Source: an uncultured Flavobacteriia bacterium (lineage in GTDB: Bacteria; Bacteroidota; Bacteroidia; Flavobacteriales_D; Crocinitomicaceae). Taken from it: a DNA stretch of 14,503 nucleotides. Positions 7,714 to 13,898 of this stretch are shown one piece after another (positions within the stretch are counted from its first letter, which is position 1; each line of letters opens with the position of its first letter). Location of the stretch: NCBI GenBank assembly GCA_937975705.1, contig CALJTX010000036.1, positions 1-14,503 on the forward strand. Direction: 5' to 3'. The notes under the pieces were generated by a model. It had not been told where the DNA came from. It saw only the letters and a program-made list of their open reading frames with translations, and ran no database searches. A program made the position numbers and the translations under genes.

Positions 7714-9006
7714 ATGAAATACGACCGCATCGACAAATCACTTTATATCGCCAATCGCCAAAAATTTGCAGCTCAAATGGCGCCAAACACTTTGGCAGTT
7801 TTCAATTCGAATGATATCTATCCGGTTTCTGCCGACAGCACTTTGCCTTTTGCCCAGCACCGCGACATCCTTGCTTTGTCTGGCGTTGATCAAGAAGAAT
7901 CTATTTTGGTGCTTTTTCCGGGTGCGAGTAATCCTGCCCATAAAGAAGTCTTGTTTTTAAAAGAAACCAGTGAACTTATTGCTATTTGGGAAGGCGAAAA
8001 GCTCACCAAGCAAACCGCTTTTGAAACCTCAGGTATTCAGACGGTTTATTGGCTCCAGCAATTCCCAACTATTTTCAAACAAATGATGGCTGAGGCCCGC
8101 GGTATGTACCTCAATACCAACGAGCACCTCCGTGCCAATACCGAGGTCGAAACCCGCGAAGACCGCTTCATCAAGCAAGTCAAGCAAGACTACCCTGCAC
8201 ATCAAGTGCACAAGTCGGCACCCATCATGCACAAAATCCGTTCTATCAAAAATCAAATAGAGCTCGACCTCATGCAAACAGCCTGCAACATCACTGAAGC
8301 AGGGGTGCGCAGGTTGCTTGGTTTCATTAAGCCCGGCGTTTGGGAATACGAAATCGAAGCAGAGCTCGCTCATGAGTTTTTACGCAAGCGTTCTAAAGGC
8401 TTTGCCTACACACCAATTATTGCCTCTGGTAAAAACGCGTGTGTCTTGCATTACATCGAAAACAACCAGCAGTGTCTAGACGGCGATGTCATCTTGCTAG
8501 ACGTAGGTGCAGAATACGCCAACTACTCTTCAGACCTCACGCGCTGCATTCCAGTCAATGGCCGATTTACTGCCCGTCAGAAAGCAGTTTACAACGCAGT
8601 GTTACACGTCAAAAACGAAGCAACTAAATTGTTGGTTCCGGGTACCATTATGGCCGAATACCACAAACAAGTTGGTCATTTAATGGAAGAGCAATTGGTC
8701 AATTTAGGGCTCATTTCTTTAGACGACATCAAAAACCAAGACGCAGCTTGGCCAGCCTACAAAAAATACTTCATGCACGGCACTTCGCACTTTTTGGGCC
8801 TAGACACCCACGACGTCGGTTTATGGCACGAGCCAATTGCTGCCAATATGGTTTTCACTGTAGAGCCAGGTATTTATATTCCTGAAGAAGGCTTGGGCAT
8901 TCGCCTAGAAGACGACGTCGTTGTTCAGGCAAGCGGCGCACCATTTAACCTTATGGCCAATATTCCGATTGAGGCCGATGAAATTGAAGCTCTGATGAAT
9001 GCCTGA
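7714..9006 (+). CDS. pepP: Xaa-Pro aminopeptidase (aminopeptidase P, M24B)
   Basis: A protein of 430 residues from the ATG at 7714; an ATG at 7669 inside the previous gene is rejected because alignment to the family starts at MKYDRIDKSL. The N-terminal domain (about 1-170) is the AMP_N creatinase-like domain, and the C-terminal part (about 175-430) is the pita-bread metallopeptidase. All five dinuclear metal ligands can be read: Asp263 (LLDVGAEY), Asp274 (SSDLTR), His359 (HGTSHFLGLD), Glu384 (FTVEPGIYI) and Glu399 (IRLEDDV). The active-site histidines His246 (VLHY) and His366 (DTHD) are also in place. It removes an N-terminal residue next to proline, normally with manganese, in the cytoplasm. 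Its last 8 bases overlap the next gene, suggesting translational coupling with the hydrolase. Confidence 0.95.
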   Translation: MKYDRIDKSLYIANRQKFAAQMAPNTLAVFNSNDIYPVSADSTLPFAQHRDILALSGVDQEESILVLFPGASNPAHKEVLFLKETSELIAIWEGEKLTKQTAFETSGIQTVYWLQQFPTIFKQMMAEARGMYLNTNEHLRANTEVETREDRFIKQVKQDYPAHQVHKSAPIMHKIRSIKNQIELDLMQTACNITEAGVRRLLGFIKPGVWEYEIEAELAHEFLRKRSKGFAYTPIIASGKNACVLHYIENNQQCLDGDVILLDVGAEYANYSSDLTRCIPVNGRFTARQKAVYNAVLHVKNEATKLLVPGTIMAEYHKQVGHLMEEQLVNLGLISLDDIKNQDAAWPAYKKYFMHGTSHFLGLDTHDVGLWHEPIAANMVFTVEPGIYIPEEGLGIRLEDDVVVQASGAPFNLMANIPIEADEIEALMNA

Positions 9007-9751
9007 ACTTCCGTTTAGTTTGCACTATTCTGTGCAAGGCGAAGGTCCTACTTGGGTCTTCTTACATGGCTTTTTAGAATCTTCCACTATGTGGGACTAC
9101 CTCCCTCTGGACAACCTTCCTGTTCAACAAATCTGTATTGATTTACCCGGACACGGCTGGTCTTTTGAGCTCTTAACTACACCTTCCATTGAGTTAATGG
9201 CGCTGGAAGTTCAGCGCGTTTTGGATCATTTGGCTATTTCTAGTTTCAGTGTAGTTGGTCATTCGATGGGTGGGTATGTAGGCTTAGAACTTTCTAAAAT
9301 GAAGGGCTTTGAACATTTAGTTTTACTCAACTCCAATTGCTGGGCAGATTCCGAACAAAAAAAGCATGATCGCTTGCGCGTGGCACAAATTGTACAAAAT
9401 GCAAAGGATATTTTTATCCGGGAGGCAATACCGCATTTGTTTCGAAATGCTTCGGCCAATAATGCCGCGATTTCTAAACTCATTGACGAGGCCAAACACC
9501 TTTCTGCAGATGCCATAGCACAAAGCACTTTGGCAATGCGGGAAAGAACAGACTTCACCGATTTTGTCAATGCACACCCTGAAAAATTTACTTTTATTCA
9601 TGGCATTCACGACCGCTTAGTGAGTGTAGAAGAGCTGCAACAAAAAGTACCCAATGCGCATATACATCTCTTGGACTCCGGACACATGTCACATATAGAG
9701 GCGAGTGAAGAAGTACTTCGAATTCTTGCTCGTTCGATTAGTAATGATTAA
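8999..9751 (+). CDS. Alpha/beta hydrolase
   Basis: A protein of 250 residues that begins with an ATG inside the end of pepP (8-base overlap in another frame). It has the complete alpha/beta-hydrolase signature: oxyanion-hole motif LHGF (22-25), the GHG turn of strand 4 (51-53), nucleophile elbow GHSMGG with Ser89, acid Asp205 in HGIHDRLV, and catalytic His229 in LDSGHMSHIE. Length and layout resemble the MenH/BioH/esterase group, but nothing in the sequence fixes the substrate. A short helical cap lies at about 115-185. There is no signal peptide. Translation is probably coupled to pepP. No terminator follows before the Fic gene 27 bases downstream. Confidence 0.88.
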   Translation: MPELPFSLHYSVQGEGPTWVFLHGFLESSTMWDYLPLDNLPVQQICIDLPGHGWSFELLTTPSIELMALEVQRVLDHLAISSFSVVGHSMGGYVGLELSKMKGFEHLVLLNSNCWADSEQKKHDRLRVAQIVQNAKDIFIREAIPHLFRNASANNAAISKLIDEAKHLSADAIAQSTLAMRERTDFTDFVNAHPEKFTFIHGIHDRLVSVEELQQKVPNAHIHLLDSGHMSHIEASEEVLRILARSISND

Positions 9752-9756
9752 ATTTA
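9726..9756 (+). promoter_or_regulatory. Candidate promoter of the XRE-Fic gene
   Basis: TTG at 9726-9728, a 20-base spacer, then TAAATTTA at 9749-9756 (one mismatch to TAnnTTTG). It overlaps the end of the hydrolase gene. Predicted transcription would start inside the inverted repeat that follows. Confidence 0.4.
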
Positions 9757-9779
9757 TCATGACAAAATAAGTCATGATA
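9755..9779. promoter_or_regulatory. 9+9 inverted repeat, candidate operator of the XRE-Fic gene
   Basis: TATCATGAC at 9755-9763 and GTCATGATA at 9771-9779 are perfect reverse complements separated by 7 bases (AAAATAA). The right arm includes the first base of the ATG. The core TCATGA is itself a palindrome, so the site has two equal half-operators about 15 bases apart. There is no T-tract, so it is not a terminator. Its place between the candidate -7 box and the start codon fits repression by the gene's own XRE domain. Confidence 0.6.
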
Positions 9780-10840
9780 TGAATTTGCAAGAAATCTGCA
9801 AGCAAAAAGGTTATAAAGTGCATGAAATTGCACAACAAGTTGGCATAGACTCCAGCCTCATGAGCCGCATTCTTGCAGGTAAACGCAAGCCTACGCCACT
9901 TCAGATTCAAAAATTGGCGGTTGCGCTTGAACTTTCGCACAGCGATGTCCTGACACATTATTTATCACAAGAAATTGTTCAAATTGTTGAGCATTATCCG
10001 CAATTGGCACCCCGAATTTTGCAACTTGCCGAAGAGCGCGTCCGTTATTTATTGAAAGATACTGATTTCGAAAGTGCGAAACCATCCAAAAAAATCAAAA
10101 CGAAACTAGCTCAGCTAGATGAACTCTTGAAAGCGTGGCAAACAGCCCAACCGCTAGATGCCCTGCAATTGGATAAAATGAACGCCTACTTTGATACGGC
10201 CTATACTTATGAGTCCAATCGGATCGAAGGCAATACGCTTACTTTACAAGAAACTCATTTGGTGATCAATGAAGGCATCACCATCGGTGGCAAAAGCATG
10301 CATGAGCATCTCGAAGCAGTCAATCATCAGCAAGCCATTCATTTCATCAAAGAAGTAATTCATGATCAACTGCGCTTCAATAGCCATGTGCTCAAGCAAA
10401 TTCACCAACTCATTTTAAAAGGCATACAAGACCAACATGCCGGCAAATACCGCGAAATTCAAGTCATGATTTCAGGCAGCAAGCATGTGCCACCAGCGCC
10501 TTATTTGCTAGACAAACTCATGGAAGACTACTTCCTTTTCTACGAACAAAACCTTGGGCGTTTACACCCTGTAATTTTAGCCGCAGAAATGCATGAGCGT
10601 TTGGCGACTATCCATCCGTTCGTTGATGGCAACGGCCGCACAGCACGTTTGGTCATGAACCTGATTTTATGGCAACACGGCTATACAACGGTCAATATCA
10701 AAGGCGGTAAGAAAAGTAGATTAGCCTACTACAACGCGCTCGAAAAAGTCAAGCTCCACCACGACGCTACTGATTTTCAACTGCTCGTCGTCGATTACGC
10801 ATTGGCATCATTGAAAGCCCATTTGGAGTTGGCGGGGTAA
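9779..10840 (+). CDS. Fic-family AMP-transferase with N-terminal XRE helix-turn-helix
   Basis: A protein of 353 residues. Residues 1-62 form a Cro/C1-type (XRE) helix-turn-helix: MNLQEICKQKG, VHEIAQQVGIDSSLMSRIL, GKRKPTPLQIQKLAVAL. Residues about 65-125 are a helical linker. The Fic domain follows, with the complete catalytic motif HPFVDGNGRTAR at 279-290 (catalytic His279) and a flap-like segment at about 224-238 (YREIQVMISGSKH). An inhibitory motif of the S/TxxxEG/N type is present before the core at 146-151 (SNRIEG, Glu150), making this a class II, self-inhibited Fic enzyme. Such enzymes attach AMP, or other nucleotide moieties, to hydroxyl side chains of target proteins. The target here is unknown. 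The fused DNA-binding domain and the inverted repeat at its start codon suggest that it represses its own gene. It converges with a PIN toxin gene 7 bases away. Confidence 0.92.
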   Translation: MNLQEICKQKGYKVHEIAQQVGIDSSLMSRILAGKRKPTPLQIQKLAVALELSHSDVLTHYLSQEIVQIVEHYPQLAPRILQLAEERVRYLLKDTDFESAKPSKKIKTKLAQLDELLKAWQTAQPLDALQLDKMNAYFDTAYTYESNRIEGNTLTLQETHLVINEGITIGGKSMHEHLEAVNHQQAIHFIKEVIHDQLRFNSHVLKQIHQLILKGIQDQHAGKYREIQVMISGSKHVPPAPYLLDKLMEDYFLFYEQNLGRLHPVILAAEMHERLATIHPFVDGNGRTARLVMNLILWQHGYTTVNIKGGKKSRLAYYNALEKVKLHHDATDFQLLVVDYALASLKAHLELAG

Positions 10841-10847
10841 TTGGCAT

Positions 10848-11264
10848 TTACGCAAATGTTGCTAAAAATTCATTTGGTGTAAAAACAGGAAGTGCTGATT
10901 TCTTGAAGTCTTTAATATTACGCGTAATAATAGCGTCTATTTTGTTGCTATTGACTGCAGAAAAATACTGAAGTGCATCTTCAAAATCGGTGAATTTGGA
11001 TTCTAGGGCTGCCAACACTTGTTTTTGGTCCATTGCTAAAATGTGAATGGTGTTCAGTAAAACTTGTAGTCTTTCGATGACATAATGATGCGTTGCATGT
11101 CTTCTGAGAATGAAATAAGTATTGGCGACAATGACGGGCGTTATATACGCACGAACTTGTTTTTGTTCACATTTGAGTAAAAGTTGAAGGCTGTCATCAG
11201 AAAATGGTTTGCGATCTAAATAGAAATCTAACAAGACATCTGTATCGATTAATACTGATTTCAT
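10848..11264 (-). CDS. vapC: PIN-domain ribonuclease toxin (VapC-like)
   Basis: A protein of 138 residues, normal for PIN toxins. The first acidic residue of the active site is in the N-terminal strand (MKSVLIDTDVLLDF, Asp7). The central acidic motif is DFEDALQ (93-99, with Glu95 and Asp96), and the C-terminal strand is DAIITRNIKDF (110-120), which provides the fourth acidic position. The second acidic position of classic VapC proteins falls at ITPVIVANTYFIL, where no acid is seen, as in the PIN_3-like subgroup. These enzymes cut RNA, often tRNA or rRNA, when their antitoxin is lost. The start codon overlaps the antitoxin stop as ATGA (11261-11264), so the pair is translationally coupled. The 3' end faces the Fic gene with only 7 bases between stops. 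Confidence 0.88.
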   Translation of the reverse strand: MKSVLIDTDVLLDFYLDRKPFSDDSLQLLLKCEQKQVRAYITPVIVANTYFILRRHATHHYVIERLQVLLNTIHILAMDQKQVLAALESKFTDFEDALQYFSAVNSNKIDAIITRNIKDFKKSALPVFTPNEFLATFA

Positions 11265-11512
11265 TCAGAAAGGTATTTTTTAGCAAGTGCTTTGGCAAGT
11301 TCTTCTTTGTAATCTCCGATTTGAGCATCCTTAAATGCTCCTTTCAAAGAATAAAGTACAGACGGCTCAGAAACAACCTGATTGCTTTCTTTGACCAAAA
11401 CACTCAGGTAATTCTCGATGAGTTGCGACAAGCTCTTGCCATTAGCTTTAGCATAAGCTTTGGCTTTTAAGATGATTTCATCATCTAAAGAAAGGGTGAG
11501 CTTCGTGTTCAT
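11261..11512 (-). CDS. Ribbon-helix-helix antitoxin (DUF6364-like)
   Basis: A protein of 83 residues. Residues 1-38 show a ribbon-helix-helix DNA-binding domain: beta strand KLTLSLDDE, helix EIILKAKAYAKANG, turn, then helix SLSQLIENYLSVL. The C-terminal part (about 45-83: SVLYSLKGAF, KEELAKALAKKYLSE) is probably the segment that wraps the PIN toxin. Family knowledge (DUF6364/VapB-type) predicts a dimer that neutralises the toxin and represses the operon. The sequence supports this with two palindromic sites at its promoter. It is the first gene of the pair, overlapping the toxin by 4 bases. Confidence 0.85.
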   Translation of the reverse strand: MNTKLTLSLDDEIILKAKAYAKANGKSLSQLIENYLSVLVKESNQVVSEPSVLYSLKGAFKDAQIGDYKEELAKALAKKYLSE

Positions 11513-11519
11513 ACGTATG
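11510..11519. promoter_or_regulatory. Palindromic operator CATACGTATG over the antitoxin start codon
   Basis: A perfect 10-base palindrome containing the antitoxin start codon on the minus strand. Its core ATACGTAT recurs 24 bases upstream. Confidence 0.6.
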
Positions 11520-11529
11520 AATTAAAAAA

Positions 11530-11560
11530 CAAAAATACGTATAAACTTACTTGGCTTCAA
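11530..11560 (-). promoter_or_regulatory. Promoter of the toxin-antitoxin pair
   Basis: On the minus strand: TTG (11560-11558), a 20-base spacer, then TATTTTTG (11537-11530), an exact TAnnTTTG. This is the best -33/-7 promoter in the window. The ATG at 11512 follows 17 bases after the box. Confidence 0.65.
11535..11542. promoter_or_regulatory. Palindromic operator ATACGTAT overlapping the -7 box
   Basis: The second exact copy of the palindrome, centred 24 bases from the first and overlapping the TATTTTTG box. The pair suits cooperative binding by ribbon-helix-helix dimers, which would block RNA polymerase. Confidence 0.6.
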
Positions 11561-11589
11561 GGAAATTTACTTACCTAAAATTAATTTTC

Positions 11590-11597
11590 TACTTTTA
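11590..11597 (+). promoter_or_regulatory. Candidate -7 box (TACTTTTA)
   Basis: One mismatch to TAnnTTTG, 16 bases before the ATG at 11614. No clear -33 element. It lies in the 101-base divergent gap shared with the toxin-antitoxin promoter. Confidence 0.35.
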
Positions 11598-11613
11598 AAT
11601 TCAAATCCTGTTC

Positions 11614-12024
11614 ATGAAGTTTTTAATTCTCGCCTTACTCATTTCGTACTCAAGTAGTTTTATCGCTCAAACCCCACCAACAACCGACACCGCTCTTGTT
11701 CAAGAAATTTTGGTTGATGCCGAGTATCCTGGAGGTTTTGAGGCCATGGCTAAATTTGTTATTGATTCCTTAAATTGGGATGCTATTTATGAATGGCCTG
11801 AGGCTTCAAAAAAACGTTTTCAAAACAAGATAATTGTAAGGGGAATCGTGGAGACAGACGGCCGTATTACAGATATTCATGTAGAGCGCGCTTCGGTTTA
11901 TTGCCCGCCGTGTAACCGCGAGGCGATCAACGTGGTCAAAAAGATGCCACTTTGGATACCAGCCAAAGATAAAAATGGTCAGCCAGGAAGGGTTTACATT
12001 CGCATACCGATTTACTTTCAGTAA
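11614..12024 (+). CDS. Exported TonB C-terminal-like protein with CPPC motif, paralog 1
   Basis: A protein of 136 residues. Residues 1-18 are a signal peptide (MKFLILALLISYSSSFIA, then Q). A VDAEYPGG motif (34-41) opens the domain. The TonB_C-like fold follows: IIVRGIVETDGRITDIHVERAS, then CPPCNREAINVVKKMPLW (97-114), PAKDKNGQPGRVYIRIPIYF. True TonB proteins have an N-terminal inner-membrane anchor and a proline-rich spacer; neither is present, so this is not an energy transducer in the usual sense. The CPPC pair (Cys97, Cys100) sits where ordinary TonB_C domains have a short acidic loop before the long helix, and it is conserved as CxPC in the two paralogs at 13472 and 13899. The function is unknown. 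It is exported to the periplasm or beyond and converges with dtd (5-base gap). Confidence 0.8.
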   Translation: MKFLILALLISYSSSFIAQTPPTTDTALVQEILVDAEYPGGFEAMAKFVIDSLNWDAIYEWPEASKKRFQNKIIVRGIVETDGRITDIHVERASVYCPPCNREAINVVKKMPLWIPAKDKNGQPGRVYIRIPIYFQ

Positions 12025-12029
12025 ACAAG

Positions 12030-12482
12030 TTAAATCTCCGCTTTCGAATCCATGATAATCGTTACCGGACCATCGTTCACGAGTGCTACTTTCATGTCTG
12101 CGCCAAATTGCCCGGTTTGAATTTTGCCTGTGAATTGTTGTTGAAGTGAGGCCAAGAAGTACTCGTATAGCGGAATGGCTTGCTCAGGGCGTGCTGCGCG
12201 AATGTAACTGGGGCGGTTTCCTTTTTTGGTGGCGGCGTGTAAGGTAAACTGACTCACCACTAAAACACCACCATTTACATCCTGCACCGATACATTCATT
12301 TTGCCATCGGCATCTGAAAAAATCCGCAAATTGATGAGCTTTTGAAGCAGGTAATCGGCGTCTTTTTCGGTGTCGTCGTGCTCAATGCCGAGTAAGACCA
12401 AAAGACCTTGTTCAATTTGGCCTACAATGGTACCATCAATGCTGACACTAGCTTCGTTTACACGTTGGATAACAATTCTCAT
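12030..12482 (-). CDS. dtd: D-aminoacyl-tRNA deacylase
   Basis: A protein of 150 residues, the normal length of the DTD family. It starts MRIVIQRVNEASVSIDG, as these proteins almost always do. The two active-site motifs are present: SQFTL at 77-81 and NDGPVT at 136-141, the latter carrying the Gly-Pro pair that gives chiral proofreading. It hydrolyses D-amino acids, and also glycine mischarged on tRNA-Ala, from tRNA in the cytoplasm. It lies 21 bases downstream of rsgA on the same strand and probably shares its transcript; both serve translation. Confidence 0.96.
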   Translation of the reverse strand: MRIVIQRVNEASVSIDGTIVGQIEQGLLVLLGIEHDDTEKDADYLLQKLINLRIFSDADGKMNVSVQDVNGGVLVVSQFTLHAATKKGNRPSYIRAARPEQAIPLYEYFLASLQQQFTGKIQTGQFGADMKVALVNDGPVTIIMDSKAEI

Positions 12483-12503
12483 GGTTGGGTTGGAACTCAG
12501 ATT

Positions 12504-13439
12504 TTAAAACTCACTTCTGCGATACGGATCAGAGCTGTCCTCGTGCATGAGTTGCAAATAGGTTTGGTAGCGATGAGCAGCAATGAGTTCCTCTTCAACT
12601 GCTGCTTTTACCGCGCAATGGGGCTCATTGAGGTGCTTGCAGTTATTGAAACGGCATTCACCTAACAAGGCACGCATTTCAGGAAAATAATGTGCGTAGT
12701 GTTCCTTTTCGAGGTCGACCAAACCAAAGGCGCGAATGCCTGGTGTGTCGATGATATAGCCGCCGCTGGAAAGCGCATGCATTTCGGCAAAAGTGGTGGT
12801 GTGCTTCCCTTGTTCGTGGGCTTTGGAGATTTCGCCGGTGCGTAGGTCTAAATTCGGATCGAGGCCATTGACAAGCGTGGTTTTACCTACGCCCGAATTA
12901 CCAGAAATCATGACCTGTTTACCCGCAATTTCATCTCTAAGAAAAGCAATGGTGTTGGGGTCTTCAGAAGTGATGCCGTAGCAAGGATAACCTATATTCC
13001 CATAGATATATTGTAAGGCTTCAAAATACTCCTGATCGTCTTGATTGAAAAGATCAATTTTATTGAAGAGCAGGGTAGTTGGGATCCGAAAAGATTCTGC
13101 TGCCACCAAAAAGCGGTCAATGAAAGCAATTTGTGTCACGGGAGACTTGAGTGTAACCACCAAATATGCGCGGTCTATGTTGGCTGCTAAAATTTGCATT
13201 TGCTTGCTGAGGTTGGTGGCCTTGCGCACAATGTAGTTGTGTCTTGGCGCTACCGAGAGAATAGCCCAGCTTTCGTCGGAACCAGATTCGATGACGACGC
13301 GGTCACCTGCAGCAATGGGGTTGGTGGTTTTGAGGCCTTCAAGGCGCAGTTTTCCACGGATACTCGCTTGCACAATTTGCCCATCTTCAAGTAAAACTTG
13401 ATACCATTTTCCTGTCGATTTCAGAACGAGCCCTAGCAT
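12504..13439 (-). CDS. rsgA: Small ribosomal subunit biogenesis GTPase RsgA
   Basis: A protein of 311 residues from the ATG at 13439; an upstream in-frame ATG at 13481 is rejected because it would lie across the divergent gene's promoter and the family begins with an OB fold at GLVLKSTGKWYQVLL. Domains in order: OB fold (about 1-70), circularly permuted GTPase with motifs in the order typical of this family, G4 NKID (126-129), G1 GNSGVGKT (180-187), G2 KHTTT (212-216), G3 DTPG (231-234), and a zinc-binding C-terminal domain with Cys262, Cys267, His269 and Cys275 (CRFNNCKHLNEPHC). It acts late in 30S maturation and couples GTP hydrolysis to release from the subunit. It is the first gene of a probable rsgA-dtd operon and is divergent, with a 32-base gap, from a lipoprotein gene. 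Confidence 0.97.
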   Translation of the reverse strand: MLGLVLKSTGKWYQVLLEDGQIVQASIRGKLRLEGLKTTNPIAAGDRVVIESGSDESWAILSVAPRHNYIVRKATNLSKQMQILAANIDRAYLVVTLKSPVTQIAFIDRFLVAAESFRIPTTLLFNKIDLFNQDDQEYFEALQYIYGNIGYPCYGITSEDPNTIAFLRDEIAGKQVMISGNSGVGKTTLVNGLDPNLDLRTGEISKAHEQGKHTTTFAEMHALSSGGYIIDTPGIRAFGLVDLEKEHYAHYFPEMRALLGECRFNNCKHLNEPHCAVKAAVEEELIAAHRYQTYLQLMHEDSSDPYRRSEF

Positions 13440-13443
13440 GCCG

Positions 13444-13451
13444 TAAAGGTA
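13444..13451 (-). promoter_or_regulatory. Candidate -7 box of rsgA (TACCTTTA)
   Basis: One mismatch to TAnnTTTG on the minus strand, 4 bases before the ATG at 13439. It is packed back to back with the exact -7 box of the opposite gene. Confidence 0.35.
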
Positions 13452-13459
13452 AACATTTG

Positions 13460-13467
13460 TATGTTTG
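13460..13467 (+). promoter_or_regulatory. Bacteroidota -7 box (TATGTTTG)
   Basis: An exact TAnnTTTG match 4 bases before the ATG at 13472, implying a nearly leaderless mRNA. It overlaps a short inverted repeat, AAACAT (13451-13456) and ATGTTT (13461-13466). Confidence 0.45.
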
Positions 13468-13471
13468 TAGG

Positions 13472-13876
13472 ATGAAAACAATTTTCATCTTCCTAATTGG
13501 GTTAAGCCTCTTTGCATGCCGAACCTTGCCTGTAGAAATGAGCGATGAAGAAGTATTGGGTGAGCCCATTGAAGACGCTGAATTTCCCGGGGGTTATGCA
13601 AAAATGCAAGCGTATATCGCTGAAAATATGAATGGCAAAAGTCTCATAGATTCTTCCGGAACATTAGACGGCACCTATAGGGTAATTGTTAAATTTGATG
13701 TCGAGAAGGATGGGTCTATCAGTAATGCCGCAGTGGAAAAGTCAACAAGCAATTGCTCTCCTTGCGAAAAAGAAGCCCTCCGCGTGGTTCAAAACATGCC
13801 CAATTGGACCCCCGCAAAGATGAATGGGCTTCCTATTGTGAGTCCGGTTCGCTTGCCGTTGTCTTTTACTTTTTAA
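13472..13876 (+). CDS. TonB C-terminal-like lipoprotein with CSPC motif, paralog 2
   Basis: A protein of 134 residues from the ATG at 13472; an ATG five codons upstream would overlap the -7 box and is less likely. Residues 1-16 form a lipoprotein signal peptide with lipobox LFAC (lipidated Cys16), so the mature protein should be membrane-attached in the envelope. DAEFPGG (35-41) opens the domain, then VIVKFDVEKDGSISNAAVEK, CSPCEKEALRVVQNMPNW (95-112), TPAKMNGLP and VRLPLSF at the end. Like its paralogs it lacks the TonB anchor and spacer but keeps the fold plus the CxPC pair (Cys95, Cys98). Its gene is 22 bases upstream of paralog 3, so the two are a tandem duplication in one probable operon. 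Confidence 0.8.
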   Translation: MKTIFIFLIGLSLFACRTLPVEMSDEEVLGEPIEDAEFPGGYAKMQAYIAENMNGKSLIDSSGTLDGTYRVIVKFDVEKDGSISNAAVEKSTSNCSPCEKEALRVVQNMPNWTPAKMNGLPIVSPVRLPLSFTF

Positions 13877-13898
13877 TGCCTGCGAGAACCTTCAATTT

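Noticed and set aside
8029..8373. Minus-strand 114-codon frame inside pepP
   Set aside because: A shadow frame; pepP carries all metal ligands and family length on the other strand.
9259..9610. Minus-strand frames of about 100 codons inside the alpha/beta hydrolase
   Set aside because: Two overlapping frames without domain features, opposite a gene with an intact catalytic triad.
9755..9779. Reading the 9+9 inverted repeat as a terminator of the pepP-hydrolase operon
   Set aside because: AT-rich arms, no T-tract after the stem, and it runs into the next start codon; an operator fits better.
10850..10866. Short CATTT/AAATG hairpin near the convergent Fic/PIN stops as a bidirectional terminator
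   Set aside because: A 5-base A/T-rich stem without flanking T/A tracts is too weak, and it lies inside the toxin coding sequence.
11614..13876. Calling the small TonB_C-like proteins TonB energy transducers
   Set aside because: They have cleavable or lipoprotein signals instead of an inner-membrane anchor and no proline-rich periplasmic spacer, and no ExbB/ExbD genes are nearby.
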